Shown piece by piece: positions 9,300 to 22,200 of a stretch of 64,000 nucleotides of DNA. A program made the position numbers and the translations under genes. Position 1 is the first letter of the stretch; the number at the start of each line of letters is the position of its first letter. The stretch is from Cristatella mucedo (lineage: Eukaryota > Bryozoa > Phylactolaemata > Cristatellidae): assembly GCA_009760855.2 (NCBI GenBank), contig WPIO01000131.1, positions 186,001 to 250,000 on the forward strand, read 5' to 3'. The notes under the pieces were generated by a model. It had not been told where the DNA came from and did not search any database. It saw only the letters and a list, made by a program, of their open reading frames with translations.

Positions 9300-11000
9300 A
9301 GCTCCCTCCGAGTAAAGCAATTGTGGAATCGCAACCTGTGACCTTTCTTAAAAGTTTGTCCGAGGTTTCTACAAGCGATGTGGCTACATTCATAAGGTCT
9401 CGTAAAAAAAGCTCGTCTCCTGAAGACCTATACCATCATCTCTGTTGTCTTCACTGGCAGACCAACTTGGCCCTGCTATAACCAATATTTGTAATGCTCC
9501 TTTGAAAAAAGGTGTCGTACCCAAATCCTTCAAATCGGCAATCGTTAGGCCAATACTTAAAAAAGCTTGAATTAAATACAGAGGTCCATGCCAACTATCG
9601 CCCAGTTTTCCTTCTTCCTTTTTTGTCAAAGATTCTTGAAAAACTGTCGATAAGCAGCTGGTTGCACGTATTAAAAAGAATGAAGTGTCAGAAACATTTC
9701 AATCGGGGTTCAAGAGGCAGCACTCCACTGAAACTGCTCACCTTCATGTTAATAATGACATTCTATGTAGCAACAATGACGGGAATGTCACTGCCCTAGC
9801 TCTGCTTGATTTATCAGCTGCCTTCGAGACCATTGATGGCGATGTCCTACTTGAACGATTCAAAAAAACTATCGATCTGGAAGATGATGCATTGGCGTGG
9901 TTTAAATCCTACTTGTCTGGTCGTGTTTAATCTGTGTCAGGTTTCACACACGAAACGGGTCACGTGTGGAGTCCTCAAGGGTCCGTCCTCGGTCCCTTGC
10001 TGTTCTAAGTTTATACTCAACCTCTGGGAAAAATGACTAAGGCCCATGGAATAGGGTATAACTTTTATGCGGACCATACTCAGCTGTATTTGTCATTCAA
10101 ACCGTCGAAATCTGCTGCAGCAACTGATAAACTGAATGCTTGCCTCGCCGACATTTGATCCTGGATGTCGGAAAACTTCTTGAAACTAAATGACGATAAA
10201 ACTGAACTGCTGCTCATAGGACATCCTAAGCGTGTGGCTGGATTAAAAGGCTTTGCTCTTCTAACAGGTGATGCTGTTATGCGACCATCACCACGCACTC
10301 GAAATTTATGTGTCGTTTTTGACAGCTCCCTAGCTCTTTAGTTCTGTCTCGGCTTGATTATTGTAATTCCCTTTTAGCTGAGCTACCAAAAAGCAACTAG
10401 GCCACTAGAAATGGCTATGAATATGGCTGCAAGGCTAGTTTTCAAGTCTTAGAGGTTTGAGCACGCGTCTCCTTTGCTAAAAGAGCTAGGATTGCTGCCA
10501 GTTGATCAACGGATACTGAGCAAAGTTCTCACGCTGACCCACAAGGCCCACCACGGCTTGGCTCTTCCATACCTAGCAGAACTGCTGCACCAGTTTCAGC
10601 CTCGTCGTACTCTCGGATCCTGAATGAACAATAAATTAACTGTTCCATTCCTCCGCTTAAAAACCGCTGGCTACAGAAGCTTAGGCTCTGCATGTCCTAG
10701 ACTGTGAAACTCGCTTCCACAATTCTTAAGCAACGGCAACTACTCTGCTGCTGCCGACTACGGCTCATCCTTTCCAGCGGTCCTGAGCTGCTACTTCCAT
10801 GCTACTCACTACCTCAACTGTTCTCCAGACTCTGCTATGGTTCCCACTTTCTCTTTGTTGAATGAGATGAAGTCTGTTGGCTAACGAATGCGTACCGAAA
10901 GCCACTTAGGCTGCGAGTGGGCTACACAAAACTCTCCTGTGTAACACCCACATGGTCTCTGTGGCTTTGTGGAGTTACAGACGGAGATACACTACATTAC
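9300..11000 (+). mobile_element. LINE family B with broken reverse transcriptase
   Basis: Three overlapping frames carry reverse-transcriptase blocks in order. These are NYRPVFLLPFLSKILEKL (about 9590-9650), FQSGFKRQHSTETAHLHVNN (about 9690-9760) and ALALLDLSAAFETIDGDVLL (about 9790-9855). A YADD-equivalent region and LNDDKTELLLIGHPK (about 10180-10225) follow. Frameshifts and stops inactivate it. The 3' part (10740-11000) ends CTGTGGCTTTGTGGAGTTAC AGACGGAGAT and recurs at 7.8, 35, 56.9 and 60.6 kb. It belongs to the CR1/L2/Jockey group of non-LTR retrotransposons, with a 3' end different from family A. Confidence 0.88.
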
Positions 11001-11009
11001 ACTACGTTC

Positions 11010-11570
11010 AGTTTGAGAAGGTTGGCTGCCATCTACGTGCTGATGTCAGCAATACGTGCAGGGAGGGAGTTGAAAATGTTTGATGCACTGGAGTGCTGGG
11101 AGTGATCGAAGCAAAAGTATAGCTGTTTGTCATCTGCATAAAAGTGGAGGCGCCTAGATTGTGCCATGACTATCACATAGGCACGATACAGAGCACACAT
11201 GTTGAGAAGAAGCAGATCGGGCACGGAGCCCCGAGGTGCACTGAAACTTTAGTGGTTCCTCGGATGATCTTGGTCCTCTCACATCAGCACTCTAGAGTCT
11301 CCCACTGGGATAGAAATCTGAACCATTGCAGTGCAGTTACGGTGATGTCCAGGCGAGATTAGAGGCGCTCGAAAAGGTCTTGTTGATCGAAAACATCAAA
11401 CGCTGCAAAAAGGTCAAGCAAATCTAACAGGTAGACTATACCCAAGTACCAGCATTCCCGATAAGATCACTGTACACCCGAAGCAATGCCAACCCTGCCG
11501 AGTGATTGGCTTGAAAACCAAACTGGAACTTACGTGCTAGGTTTGAATTTGCAATTTTATCAGCTCAGCC
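11010..11570 (-). mobile_element. LINE family A reverse-transcriptase fragment, antisense
   Basis: On the minus strand it encodes LLDLLDLFAAFDVFDQQDLF and then HFYADDKQLYFCFDHSQ. The second is the F-x-YADD catalytic block seen at 32.7 kb. Stops interrupt it. This copy keeps a more 5' part of the polymerase than most family A copies here. Confidence 0.85.
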
Positions 11571-11589
11571 AGCTGGTTTGCCACAACTC

Positions 11590-11692
11590 GTTCCAGTATT
11601 CGATTGTGCTTCCTTTGCAGCAAATGTGAAGTGCCTAGAACAAGATTGAGTTCTCTGAGGGCGCTATATCAAATGTATTATTATTATTAGAT
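11590..11692 (+). mobile_element. LINE family A 3' tail
   Basis: TTGCAGCAAATGTGAAGTGCC, then GATTGAGTTCTCTGAGGGCG, CTATATC and (ATT)n. It lies directly beyond the antisense copy, so two insertions are stacked here. Confidence 0.85.
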
Positions 11693-11699
11693 CGAAACT

Positions 11700-12134
11700 G
11701 ATTAAGCTGAGCTGGCGAGCCGACCCCCAAAGAGAGCCACTTCGGTCAGGCTCTCGAACTATATGATTGCCAAGCCGGAAGTCTTATCTCAATCGAGTTG
11801 CGTAAATAAATATCGTGCTGCTCACGAAGCCCACGCGTCGCGGCTATCTCATAAGCAATCTCTCAAGTCCAAGTCAGGGGTCGAGCTCGCAGTGAGTAGT
11901 ATTGTGCATTGGAGTATTGAAAATCTTGGCGGGCGAGCTAAAAATCAGCCCGATTACGAATCAGCCGAGATTTTATCCGAGGTTTCTGGAAGTGTAATGT
12001 CTAGGAACCGGTCGTGTCATAAGCTGCTGCGTACGAAAGCCCAAGTCATGCAATAGTCAGTCAGCTTTGCCGGTCAGACTTTCATCTAGACAATCGAGCT
12101 TTGATCTTGACGTCGAGCTAGGGTAGTGTTTGTA
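11700..12134. other. Intergenic, one unassigned 97-residue frame
   Basis: A plus-strand frame at 11763-12056 is uninterrupted, but its codons, composition and lack of any recognisable motif do not support a gene. Confidence 0.35.
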
Positions 12135-12290
12135 CACTATATCTGGTAATAGTAATAAATGTGTATGGCGCCCTTAGATAACTTGGTCTCTTTCTCGGCA
12201 CTTTGCACATTCTGTAAAGGAAGCACGATCAAATGGTTAGTGGTAACACGCACAATGTCAACATGCAAATATGGTTAGTGGTAACGCGAT
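12135..12290 (-). mobile_element. LINE family A 3' end, antisense
   Basis: The minus strand reads GTTACCACTAACCAT...GCACTTT and then TGGCGCCC with ATT-like repeats, as in the family's 3' end. Confidence 0.75.
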
Positions 12291-12545
12291 GCGCTTTTCT
12301 GACTCAAATCACTTAGCTGTGCCTCGAACGAACCTCGAATCCTTTGGAGACCGTGCCTTCAGTTAGCATACTCACACAGCCCGGCACTCGCTCCCGGATG
12401 ATATCGCGACACTGACACGACTGTACTAGGACGACATTTAAAAAGAAGCTAAAACCCACTCGCTTCTCACGGCATTCGGTGGGCTCGTTCCCCGTGACTT
12501 TGTATGCCTGTGCGTGCCGACAGCGTGCGCGTTACCTCCAGCCCC
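12291..12545 (+). mobile_element. LINE family A fragment, sense
   Basis: TTTCTGACTCAAATCACTTA, GAACCTCGAATCCTTTGGAG and CATTTAAAAAGAAGCTAAAA are successive family blocks. With the antisense piece just before it, it forms a head-to-head inverted pair. Confidence 0.75.
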
Positions 12546-12639
12546 ACTACTACGCTCTCTCTAGGATTGCGATTGTTGCCACTAAACACGTGATCGCGAT
12601 TCATTTACATCAACATGTCAAGCGAGCTTTTTCAATGCA

Positions 12640-13130
12640 GCGCCGCGTTCCGCTCTAGTTCCGGTACTTGGCGGTACCGAACCAGCGCGCGCATTCGTGC
12701 TGCTGCGCACCTACCACCGCGTCGCTAGCAGTGCGTCGCGGCGACTCAGGCTTCACCCGGCTACTTGCCACGAGCCACGGTCCGCCGCCGCCGCCGCCAC
12801 GACGACCCGGGGGAGTGCCGCTTCGCGCGGCGGCGGCACTTGCGCGTTCTCGCGCTAACCAAAAGCGCACGATGAGCTCTATCTAGCGCAGCCGGCTCCG
12901 GGTGCTCGGCTGCTCGTTGCGGTTCCGGCGCTCCTCACGCCCGCCTGTCCCGCTCGCTCACGCCCGCGCTCGTCGACCGCCTTCAGCGCGCCGCCGCCGC
13001 CGCGCAGAGGAGTGCGTGCACTAAAGGCGACGCCGTGCGACGCGCAGTCCCGACCGAGCGCGTCGCCCGGGCGAGCGGGGGACGGCAAGGAGGGGCGGGT
13101 AGCTACCCTTTATGTGGGTCACCGAGACCG
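12640..13130 (+). promoter_or_regulatory. CpG-rich promoter region of PPP4R2
   Basis: The base composition changes sharply to GC-rich, with many CG dinucleotides and CCGCCGCCG runs. It ends about 90 bases before the first PPP4R2 ATG. No TATA box was seen. Frames on both strands are compositional artefacts. Position and composition are the only evidence, and the start site is not located. Confidence 0.6.
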
Positions 13131-13222
13131 GAACCGAATCCCACTGGGGGGGGGGGGCGCCGCCTACATCGAATCCATTTTTTTGCGCATTGTCAGGCGA
13201 GCGCCATTGTAGTAGATTTTAA

Positions 13223-13271
13223 ATGCTGCTGGAAATGGAAGGCGGCGACAGTGTACTGGCTGCCCTGGAGG
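13223..13271 (+). CDS. PPP4R2: PPP4R2 exon 1
   Basis: ATGCTGCTGGAAATGGAAGG opens the frame and donor G|GTATGT closes it in phase 1. It encodes [16 protein letters not shown], which continues into EFSKTP of exon 2, like the LQEALKDFEK start of the human protein. Confidence 0.82.
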
Positions 13272-16200
13272 GTATGTGCAACCCGGGCGACGCTAAATGG
13301 CGTGTTTAATTCACTAGAATCCGTTTTCCATTCGTATTCTCATTTTGTAGAGTTTAGCAAAACGCCGACCGATGCTATACCGTCGATTCTAGAGGATTAT
13401 CTACTTCGCGTATCCAAAACAGGGGAGACGCTGTAAGGAGCTGGCCTCTGGCTCCACGGTTCTAAGTTCTAGACGTCTTGCGTAGACCGTGCTGCCATCA
13501 TCTTTGCGCCGTTCTCCTTATTTTTACCTAGTCGGCGATACCATTGCGCGAGTGTTTCGTGCAATGTTGCTCGCGCCCAAGACTCGAGAACGTTCGAGCG
13601 TCCGCCTTCACTTTCAGGTTCCCGTGGGCCAAGTGTAAGCCTCTTATTCACAAGAAACTCGACGCTGCTATCAAGAAGTTTAATGGCGAGATGCCGTACG
13701 ACGGTATCGCAATAGTACCGAACGCTGAAGTGGTATGCTTCGAAGACATGCGGAGAAACATACTTAAGGCTATTGACAGTTTTACTGGGTAAGGTGAACG
13801 CATGTTTTTTGCCAGTGCCTACATGAATATTTCGTTAGCACAAGTATCGCTGCGGATTGCCCTACCCGAGGTGACTGACTGGAGTGTAGTCTGCTGCTGC
13901 AAAGCAGTAGAACAGACCCGTGCCTCTAAGCCTCTCACCTCCTTGTGGTACCGTACATGTGGTTCTCTACGATCTTGCTCCGATCCCACCTACCATAACC
14001 ATCCACCTCCAATTGTTTGAGCCATTCACACCAGCGCTCTACCTCTCCCGATCCATGCTGCCTACTCAGACTATGTCAGATGCGAGAAGTCACAGTCAGC
14101 GACTGCTTTTTAAACTCGTGATTCGTTATTCAACCTGCTTTGTGTCACTGTCACTGAATGAAGTAGTGGGGTTGAAGGAATGGTGAATTCCATAACCATG
14201 TTATTCATTTTGTTTGTTTATCAAGCATGATATTACTCACCAATTGCATTTCCCTTTGCAGCAAATGTAAAGCGCCTAGAAAGAGATTGAGTTCTCTGAG
14301 GGCGCTTTATCAAGTGCATTATTATTATTATTATCATTATTATAAGACTTGCTGGAAAGGGGTGGGGCTGCAGGAGTAGGTCTCGTGCAGCAGCAGCTGG
14401 TGCTGTAGTTAATCCCTGATTTATCTGAATGTAGTTTTGTTTCTTAAGAATTCCATTTCTTCTTTATCGTTGCTGGATTGTGCTTTCATCCACGGGGCAC
14501 ATTTCTTCTTACCGAGCACCAAAATGAGGCAACTATCGATAGCAACTGTTATGGGTATTAATTTAGTTTGCATGCTGCTCTTGCATGCCTGAGTGAAATT
14601 TAATGGGATAAAACGACTGGACTTATTGTGCACTCGTCTTCACAGGGTCATCAAACCTTGAGTTTTTTCTGTGTGATGTACTTGCATGCGAATTCATATG
14701 TATAATCGTATGCCTTATTTTTGTGTTCGCATTTCTCTATACTGTGTGTGCATGCAGGCATGCACAATACTTGCCAAGCTTATGGAGTTGCACTCCAGCT
14801 TTCATTCAGTGAGCCTTTGAACTATGGCATGCCCCAGAATGCTATTTTAGGTCCACTCCTGTTCACAATTTATAGCTCTCTTGTCGATGTTTTGCCAAGC
14901 ACAATGTAGGCTTTCATTTCTATGCTTCTGCTTAGATACTCCACGGCCTCTTAACATTTCAAGCTCCGTCAGCCCTCTACAGCATAGACTGCTGACTTCT
15001 GCACGTGGATGGCAGCAAACGTTCTCAGATTGAATAACGATAAGCCAACTTACTTGATTTGGGAAGAGTTCCTATGCTGGAAGCCAAAACGCTTCCACTA
15101 CCGTACTTTAGCGTAGATTGTAAGAATCCTGGTGGTACTCTACCTTTTTGCAGATGATTCTCTATTTGTCATCTCCATGGATCACGAATTTACTTTCGTT
15201 GGTCCAAAGAACGTGGCTCCACTAATTAGCTGTAAAGGGTGTTGACACACACACTTCATCTGCCTCATAATTGTTGTTTATTAATGGCCTGCTTTTTGTG
15301 ACATATAAATAAATGTCGTGCTCTGAACGCCTTCTACGAATCATCTTGACACGCTCTTACAATTGTCCATTTCTAAGGACTTAGAGAGGTGGCTCAAACT
15401 GAGTCTTTCCTTTGACCAAGTGCATCCAGTTTCAGTAGGTGGTCATTCCTTTTGTCGTTACACGAGGCCGGCCAGAGCATAGTTAGACGTCCATGCTACC
15501 ACCGTGACAATACTTCTACGTGTCTACTTTCACAATGCCCACACTAACTCTTAGCTTCTGTGCCACCTTCATGCTGCGTAGACTCACCTTGTGATAGGCA
15601 ACGGTCGGTTTTGTGATTAAGTTCCTTCGGCAAGTCTCCCCTCCCGAGCACAAGCATAAGACCAAAAAGCCTTGAGCCGTCTAGATTGCAAGTAAGGTGA
15701 GCAGACCAAGTTTAAGCTCACATTCTGCCCTTTGTAGAGGTAAAATATCGTTACATTCCCGCCTTGCTGTTTTTGTTTATTACAAATACCTACTTGCGTC
15801 AGAACATCTCCTGACTTGACCACATTTAAAAAGAACTTAAAAACACCTATTTAGGACAGTATTTAGTGGGTCCCTGTGATTCGTCCTTCATGTGTTTATG
15901 CGTGCTGACACTGTGCATGCTGCCACTAACCACATTTGCATGCTGACCCTGTGCATGTTACCCCTAACCATGTTGTTTATCAAACATGATATTACTCATC
16001 ATTCAATTGCATTTCCCTTTGCAGCAAATGTAAAGCGCCTAGGAAGAGATTGATTTCTCTGAGGGCACTTTATCAAGTGCATTATTATTATTATTATCGT
16101 CAAGCCAGTCAGCGACAGCAAGTTCATTTTTACATAAACAATGGGGTTATGCAAAAGTCGGCCCACACTATTTGGGAACTTCCCTTGGCAAATATTTGCT

Positions 16201-19200
16201 AATTTTACCGTATCTACTGAACCTCCTAGATAGTATAGAATGCATACAAAAACCTTAGGATGGTCTTCGGGACTCAATTCGTATTGCCTTCTGGCTAAGC
16301 GTGGGTTTTTTGCCGATAGCACGCTTGTTTGCCCGCACAGCCACTATTTGCTTCACATTCCCTACCTCGTGTGGGTGAATGCAGTAAGACTTGCTATGAT
16401 CAGATTGGTCACACTTTTTTGGCACCAAGTGTGTGTGCTGTGCTCTGGTTGTTAGGTAAGTCGATGTGTGCTTTGTTACTTACGGTTTTTTCACACCTTG
16501 GGAGATTACATTAAAGGCTTCGAGGCTTGATAAATTCAGTCATAGAGCACACAAGTAGAAATAAGCACTGAATCGAGGGATGTGAGATTTGATTGGCTTT
16601 TTTGCACATCATTTGTTCATCGTTTAGCAACCGCCTGTGTCTGTACTTTTGCAAGCATGTAACAGATTGATTAGTGGCATATAAAAGAGTGCACAGTGAC
16701 CAGTCCGTGGCTGGCACTTTGTAGAGCACCATTCACTATCCAGCGACTGTGTGAGCTGGTCACTGACCCAAAGAGGCACTACACGCGGACAGATAAATTT
16801 ATGCGTGGCCTTGAGAAGAACGTGCTTGTGGTGACCACCGTCGATCCGTGGGGAAGGTAGGTTGCTTTCAACTGACCTTGATCCACACCATTTGCTGTGT
16901 ATAGACTGACGTCCAGCTTGTATCTGCTTAATTTTTCTTTGTATATTTATATTTGTTAACCTTTTTGTTTTTGCATGCCTATTAACCATTCTATTCAAGG
17001 TTGTTGACTGAATTTAGCCATCACTATTGTGTATTCACTTCCCACTTCTTTAGTGGAGAATTTTCCAATGTGATAAATTATTTTTTGTGAGGGATCCATG
17101 CACTTCCCCTACGTTTGTACTAAATATGTCGATCAGGAAGCTGCTATTGCTTTGCAGTGACTATGCATGTTGCTTAAAGTAAGTTTTTGGCTGCCGTCAG
17201 TCAGTGTTTACCTTAATGGAGTTGCTTTTCACCTGAGGGCTACACCAATCTGTCAAAAGATTGAGATGGTGTCACTTTCGTGATTTTGAAGGTAGTTGCT
17301 TTAACTCACAGTGACTACCTGTCGATCTTTCTTTCAACAGCTATAGTATTATTTCGAGTTGTTATAGCAGTTTGAAAATCCAGCTGCCGGGCTCAGCTAA
17401 TTTAGGTTTTAAGCTAAGATGCCCAGCATGTGCTCATATTTTGTTCTTGTGTCCTTTGTTTCGGTGCAAGCAATACTAATTATAGTTATAGTCCACAATA
17501 GTCTAACCGCACCTTTCTTGATGTACCTGTCTCATGTATCATATACTTTTATATTCTTTGGTTTACTGCTGCAAGTGAAGTAGGCTAGAGTCAGCATACA
17601 CAAAGTTAGAAGTGAAGCTTGCCGATTCATTATAAGAACGTGAGCAGCTGTTGGAAAGTCTATCTGCCGAATGACATTTGATATTTGCTCGAGAAAGTAG
17701 CGATTGCTGTGTTCCATTGGCTTACAAGTGGTGTATCGATGTCAAAGCATCCCACCGTTGCATTGTCATTCTGTCAATCTGTCTAGGTTAGCAATGAGTT
17801 GAGCCTATTCAAGCTGCTTTGCACCCCTAGAATGGTACTAGTTTGAATAGTAAACGTGCTTCAGGTCGGCGTATTGGTCAAGGTTTGCTTCATAGCTTGG
17901 GAAAGGAATGGCAGCTATCTTAAGTAGAATGCCTAATCCTAGATGTTGCGCAATGTTGAAACTAACTCACCACCTGTGGCCTGAGACCGAAAGTTAAATC
18001 TAGCTATTCTATCATGTGAAGCAGTTCCTACAACGAACTGCAAGGCCTTATTTAGACTATATTTCACAGCAATGGTGCCGTATGTCCTGTGTGATCAAGT
18101 AACAGTAACACCCTTTCGGTTGCTGGCTTGCCGTCTTGTTAAAGCGCCTAGAAAGAGATTGGGTTCTCTGAGGGCGCTTTATCAGGTGTATTATTATTAT
18201 TATTATTATTATTATTAAAGTACAGTTACCTAATGTAGCCCACTTGCTTCATCCGTGCAATTAGAAGAATGTCTGTGAGGATGACTAGTAGTTTAAGGAT
18301 GATTGCACGGAGGAGAGCAGTTTCAGTGGAGTTGTGTTGCTTGAATCCCAACTGTAATTCTTCTGACTATTCTTGTCGATATGTTCCACAAGCTGCTTAG
18401 TGACACTCTTTTTTGGGAATCTGATTAAAGTAGAAGAAATGAAACTGGGCGATAGTTTACTAGGACCTCTGAATTCGGCATCAGAATATTGTAAAAAGAG
18501 GTGGGCAGTATTGCCACATATTTTCAAGTTTGTTCTGTTTTTTTGTGGCCTGAGACTACAGCTATATCGAGCTGCCAGTCTTTGAAGCTTAGCTAAAATG
18601 ATAGAGTGACCTTATAAGTTGAACAATTGCTAATGCACCAAAAATGTATTAGTTTGTATAATGCTTTTTTATTTCCTTTACACGAATTTCTTAGGTAGTG
18701 CCATTTGTCATTGCTTCGTGAGTGTCAGCAAGGCAAGAAATTGCTACGGTTAGATTTGATCCCGTGGCATTGGAATGTGAAAAATTATAATTTGAAAATG
18801 TTCGTAGAATACAATTGATCTTTTAGTACGGATGAAATGAGGTGACGTTATTTGCGCGGTGCAGAAACTGGCTAGCTGCAATTGATGTTAAGGCAGTGCA
18901 ACGAGTCCCGAGGCTCGAACCAAGTTGTCAGCCTCACTAGTCCATGAATGACTCTAACCACTTGGATGCTGGGGTGGCCCAAAGATAAATTACTGAGTAG
19001 GCAACACTCCCCCACAGCTCATTTGTATGTGTGTGTCAGTGCATGTGTGTGTTGCACAATGTGATTCCAGCAATTTTGATTGGCATCATTTTGATTGGAA
19101 TGGTGACATTTACCTGGCTTCTGCCATTTGCTGGTAAACCGCATATAATGTAAGTTTGCAGCCCAGCTGCTTCTCAAGCTGCTTTTTAGTTACTTGAGTT

Positions 19201-22200
19201 TAGTGTCTCGCTGCAGTTAATGTCTTATTTACCCAATGTGTCACCGTGGGGTTTCGGAGTGGTAGTTGCTATAGCTTTAGGTGCCTCGTGCAGCATGAGC
19301 AGTATGCAGCTGAAGTGCTCAAACTTATCATGTCAGATGAGGACTCGATGCCACTACTTGCTGTGGCCACAAAATTAGATGCACCCGTGTTTGACCATTT
19401 GCTTCCATTTATCTGCTAAACATGAACAGGGCTGTCGGTGTTAATGCTTACCAGTACAAATGATGGTCTCTGTGTACTGTCTTTGTGTATGCAATGGTGC
19501 AGGATTAACCCCATTTACAGCCGGAAGATGCATTGCAGGGACCCCATGGCTTCTTAGTGACTGCATTTTTGGTACGTCCTTAAATTTGCTATCTTGTCCC
19601 GAGTGCCGTGTTGGCACTACTGGCTGCCAGTTTATAGTTAGCAATAATTAGAATAATAGATCGTTTGTATAGCACCCTAAGAGAATGTAATCTCTCTCCA
19701 TGTACTTTACAACTGGCTGCAAGAGAATCAGTATCTAAGGGTTTAGTGACATGCATGGTATCATTTATGTGAAAACAGACAAGTATCATGCTTATGCCAC
19801 CATGCTAAAGCAAACATTAAGACACTCTGACCACCAGTTATTAAGGTCTGCGCCTTATGAAATGCACTGAATCATGCACAGTGTGCATGCCAAGTTCACC
19901 GGGAAAAAGTACATCGGGAAAGACAATTTCATTACCGAGAAGTGAAGTTGACCGGAACAGATTCGTGTTGAGCTGAGATTTACAGGATGCAAGCTCATTG
20001 CAGGTAGTGCCTAGCAGCGTAGAGTTCTAGACTTTTGCTGCATATCAGCTGAAGGCTTGACCACCAAAAGATTTCAGTTTAGTGCAAGGGACGGCGAGAT
20101 GATCAGATGCAGAGGAGCTGCTGGTGCGACTGAACACTTGAGGAGCAAAGAGGTTGGATAGGCTGGTGCTTGTGTGAAGTAACCTGTAATCCTTGACCTT
20201 GGATCTTGGAATTGATTCGATGCTTGATAGAGAGCCAGTTGAGGTCAGGCAGAAGTATTACGATGTGGCGGTTATGCTGCTGGCGACTGTCCAGATGAAC
20301 TGCTGAGTTTTGCACCAGTTGCTTGTGATCAAGGGTACAAACCAAGAGTCATGAATAAAGGGATTTACGGTAATCTAGACGATTTGTCACAAATGCGTGA
20401 CTAGTTTACTGTCACAGTCTTATCTAAGCATGCCCTGATTTTGGTAAACGTTCGTTGTCTGGACGTGTGTCGTCTTAATACTGGAGGAAGTGTGTTCATC
20501 GAATGATGAGTCGTTTTGGAACAGTACGCCTAGATTAGGGTCAGAGGCCAGTGGAGTGATGCTAGCTGAACCAATCTTGAGAGTTAGGTCATCCAACTTT
20601 TTTGCGACACTAGTTTTGTGCGCATAACTCTTAGGATAGTCGTATCATTAGCTTAAACTGACTGGCGAGATACCCTACTGCCAGCAGGGATCGAACCAGG
20701 CACCTCAGTGTGTATGGCTCATGTGACTTGTGACGACCTAGATTAGAAATCGGAAGACAGGGAGAGCTGTTGTCTCTTTAGCAAAGCTGCACTGGGCTGG
20801 CTTGACGGCTTTATGACACTGTTTTTCCACAGACTCTTCGACCTCACTAGCAAACAAAAGGCCCTATGTTGAAGAAACCTCTGCACAAGTTCTGATTGTT
20901 AGTGGCTTTGTCAGACGTTCTTTTACAGCTCTTTTATATGCTGTCCATATAGAAGGGTTATATCTGATTGAGATCCGTGAGCAAGCCTTTCTAGGTGTCA
21001 CACTTTGCTTTCAGGCAGATAAACGCCATGTAGACTTGCTTGCAGGTGTACTTATTTTTTTTTTTTCCATTCCAATTGTATACCACATTGGGCTCGTGGG
21101 ATTTATTTGGCTGCTGATCATCATATGCATTCTCCTATGAAACTTGCATCGGAGCACATCCTGTGCAAAGCAAATAGAAGAAGCCTGTTACATGATTTGC
21201 CATGGGCTGCAAGCTGACAAGTTTCTGTGCGCTAGACATGTAAACATGGAATACCCGGGTCCATTCAGATGTGGTGTTTCACTCGTGTGTGCACGCACAA
21301 ACATGCAAGCACACATGCGCATGCACATGGGTTTTGATCATCCTCCCCTGATGTGCTAGGCGTTCACACGCTGCTTGTTTGTTGTTTTTGCACTTCCTTT
21401 TTTCTATTCCTTAACATGCTTTGTGATCAGGCAGCCAGCCAGCTTTTGATTGTGGTGTGCTGGCTTCAAGATTCAAGTCATCCTAGTGGTTTTAACTTTA
21501 AAAAAAAATCTAGCTGATTCAACAGTCTCTTTTGTATACGCGACAGAAAAGCCTCGACGGCTATCACCACCGCTTGCAGTGGCAATTAAGGATTGCCCAC
21601 CGCAGGATTCGAACCCACGACTTCGGGACCGAGGTCGTGAAAAGCAACCGCCTTACCTTGCGTGCCATCACGACTCACCAAGACAGCTGTTCTATTTACT
21701 TGCTGTGCATGTTAGATTTAATTGGGTGTGTATGATGCCAACGTAAACTTTTTTAATGTTTGCTGGTTGTAACTTTTAGGTCTGTGCCATTATGTTGTTT
21801 GCTGATTGCTTATGCTAGGCGTTGGGCTCTCTGAACTGTGGTTCGTGTCTGTTGTTGCAGAAAGATCTCTTCTGACAAAGCTGCACGGACTATGGTCGTT
21901 AATGGCATTAGTCCCAGTAGTCACGGTTGTACTTCCGTGAAGAACTCGCTGTCAGATTCCTCTTCAAGTCAAGCCCCGGGCACACCCGATGGGAAAGCTG
22001 ATGTGGCTCTGTCACCCTCACTTCCGGACAGCAATAGTAGCAGCAGCAGCAGTAGTAGCAGCAGCAGCAACAGCAATGGAGAACAAGGGGACTATACCAG
22101 TGAGCGCAATGGCGTTAGGGCTGGCGAGGACAATATGGTCGAGGTCACTGCTTCTTCTGTGGTTGTTGATATCGTGGACATGGCTTGTGCAGTGGCCATC

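Larger units (their letters stand above)
13789..16724 (+). other. PPP4R2 intron 3
   Basis: This 2.9-kb intron holds three LINE family A fragments (entered separately) and otherwise unique AT-rich sequence. No extra exon is needed because the flanking phases join directly. Confidence 0.8.
16857..21860 (+). other. PPP4R2 intron 4
   Basis: A 5-kb intron. It carries a LINE family A tail, two antisense family A pieces and an antisense SINE family 2. The remainder is unique, with no splice-supported exon seen. Confidence 0.8.
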
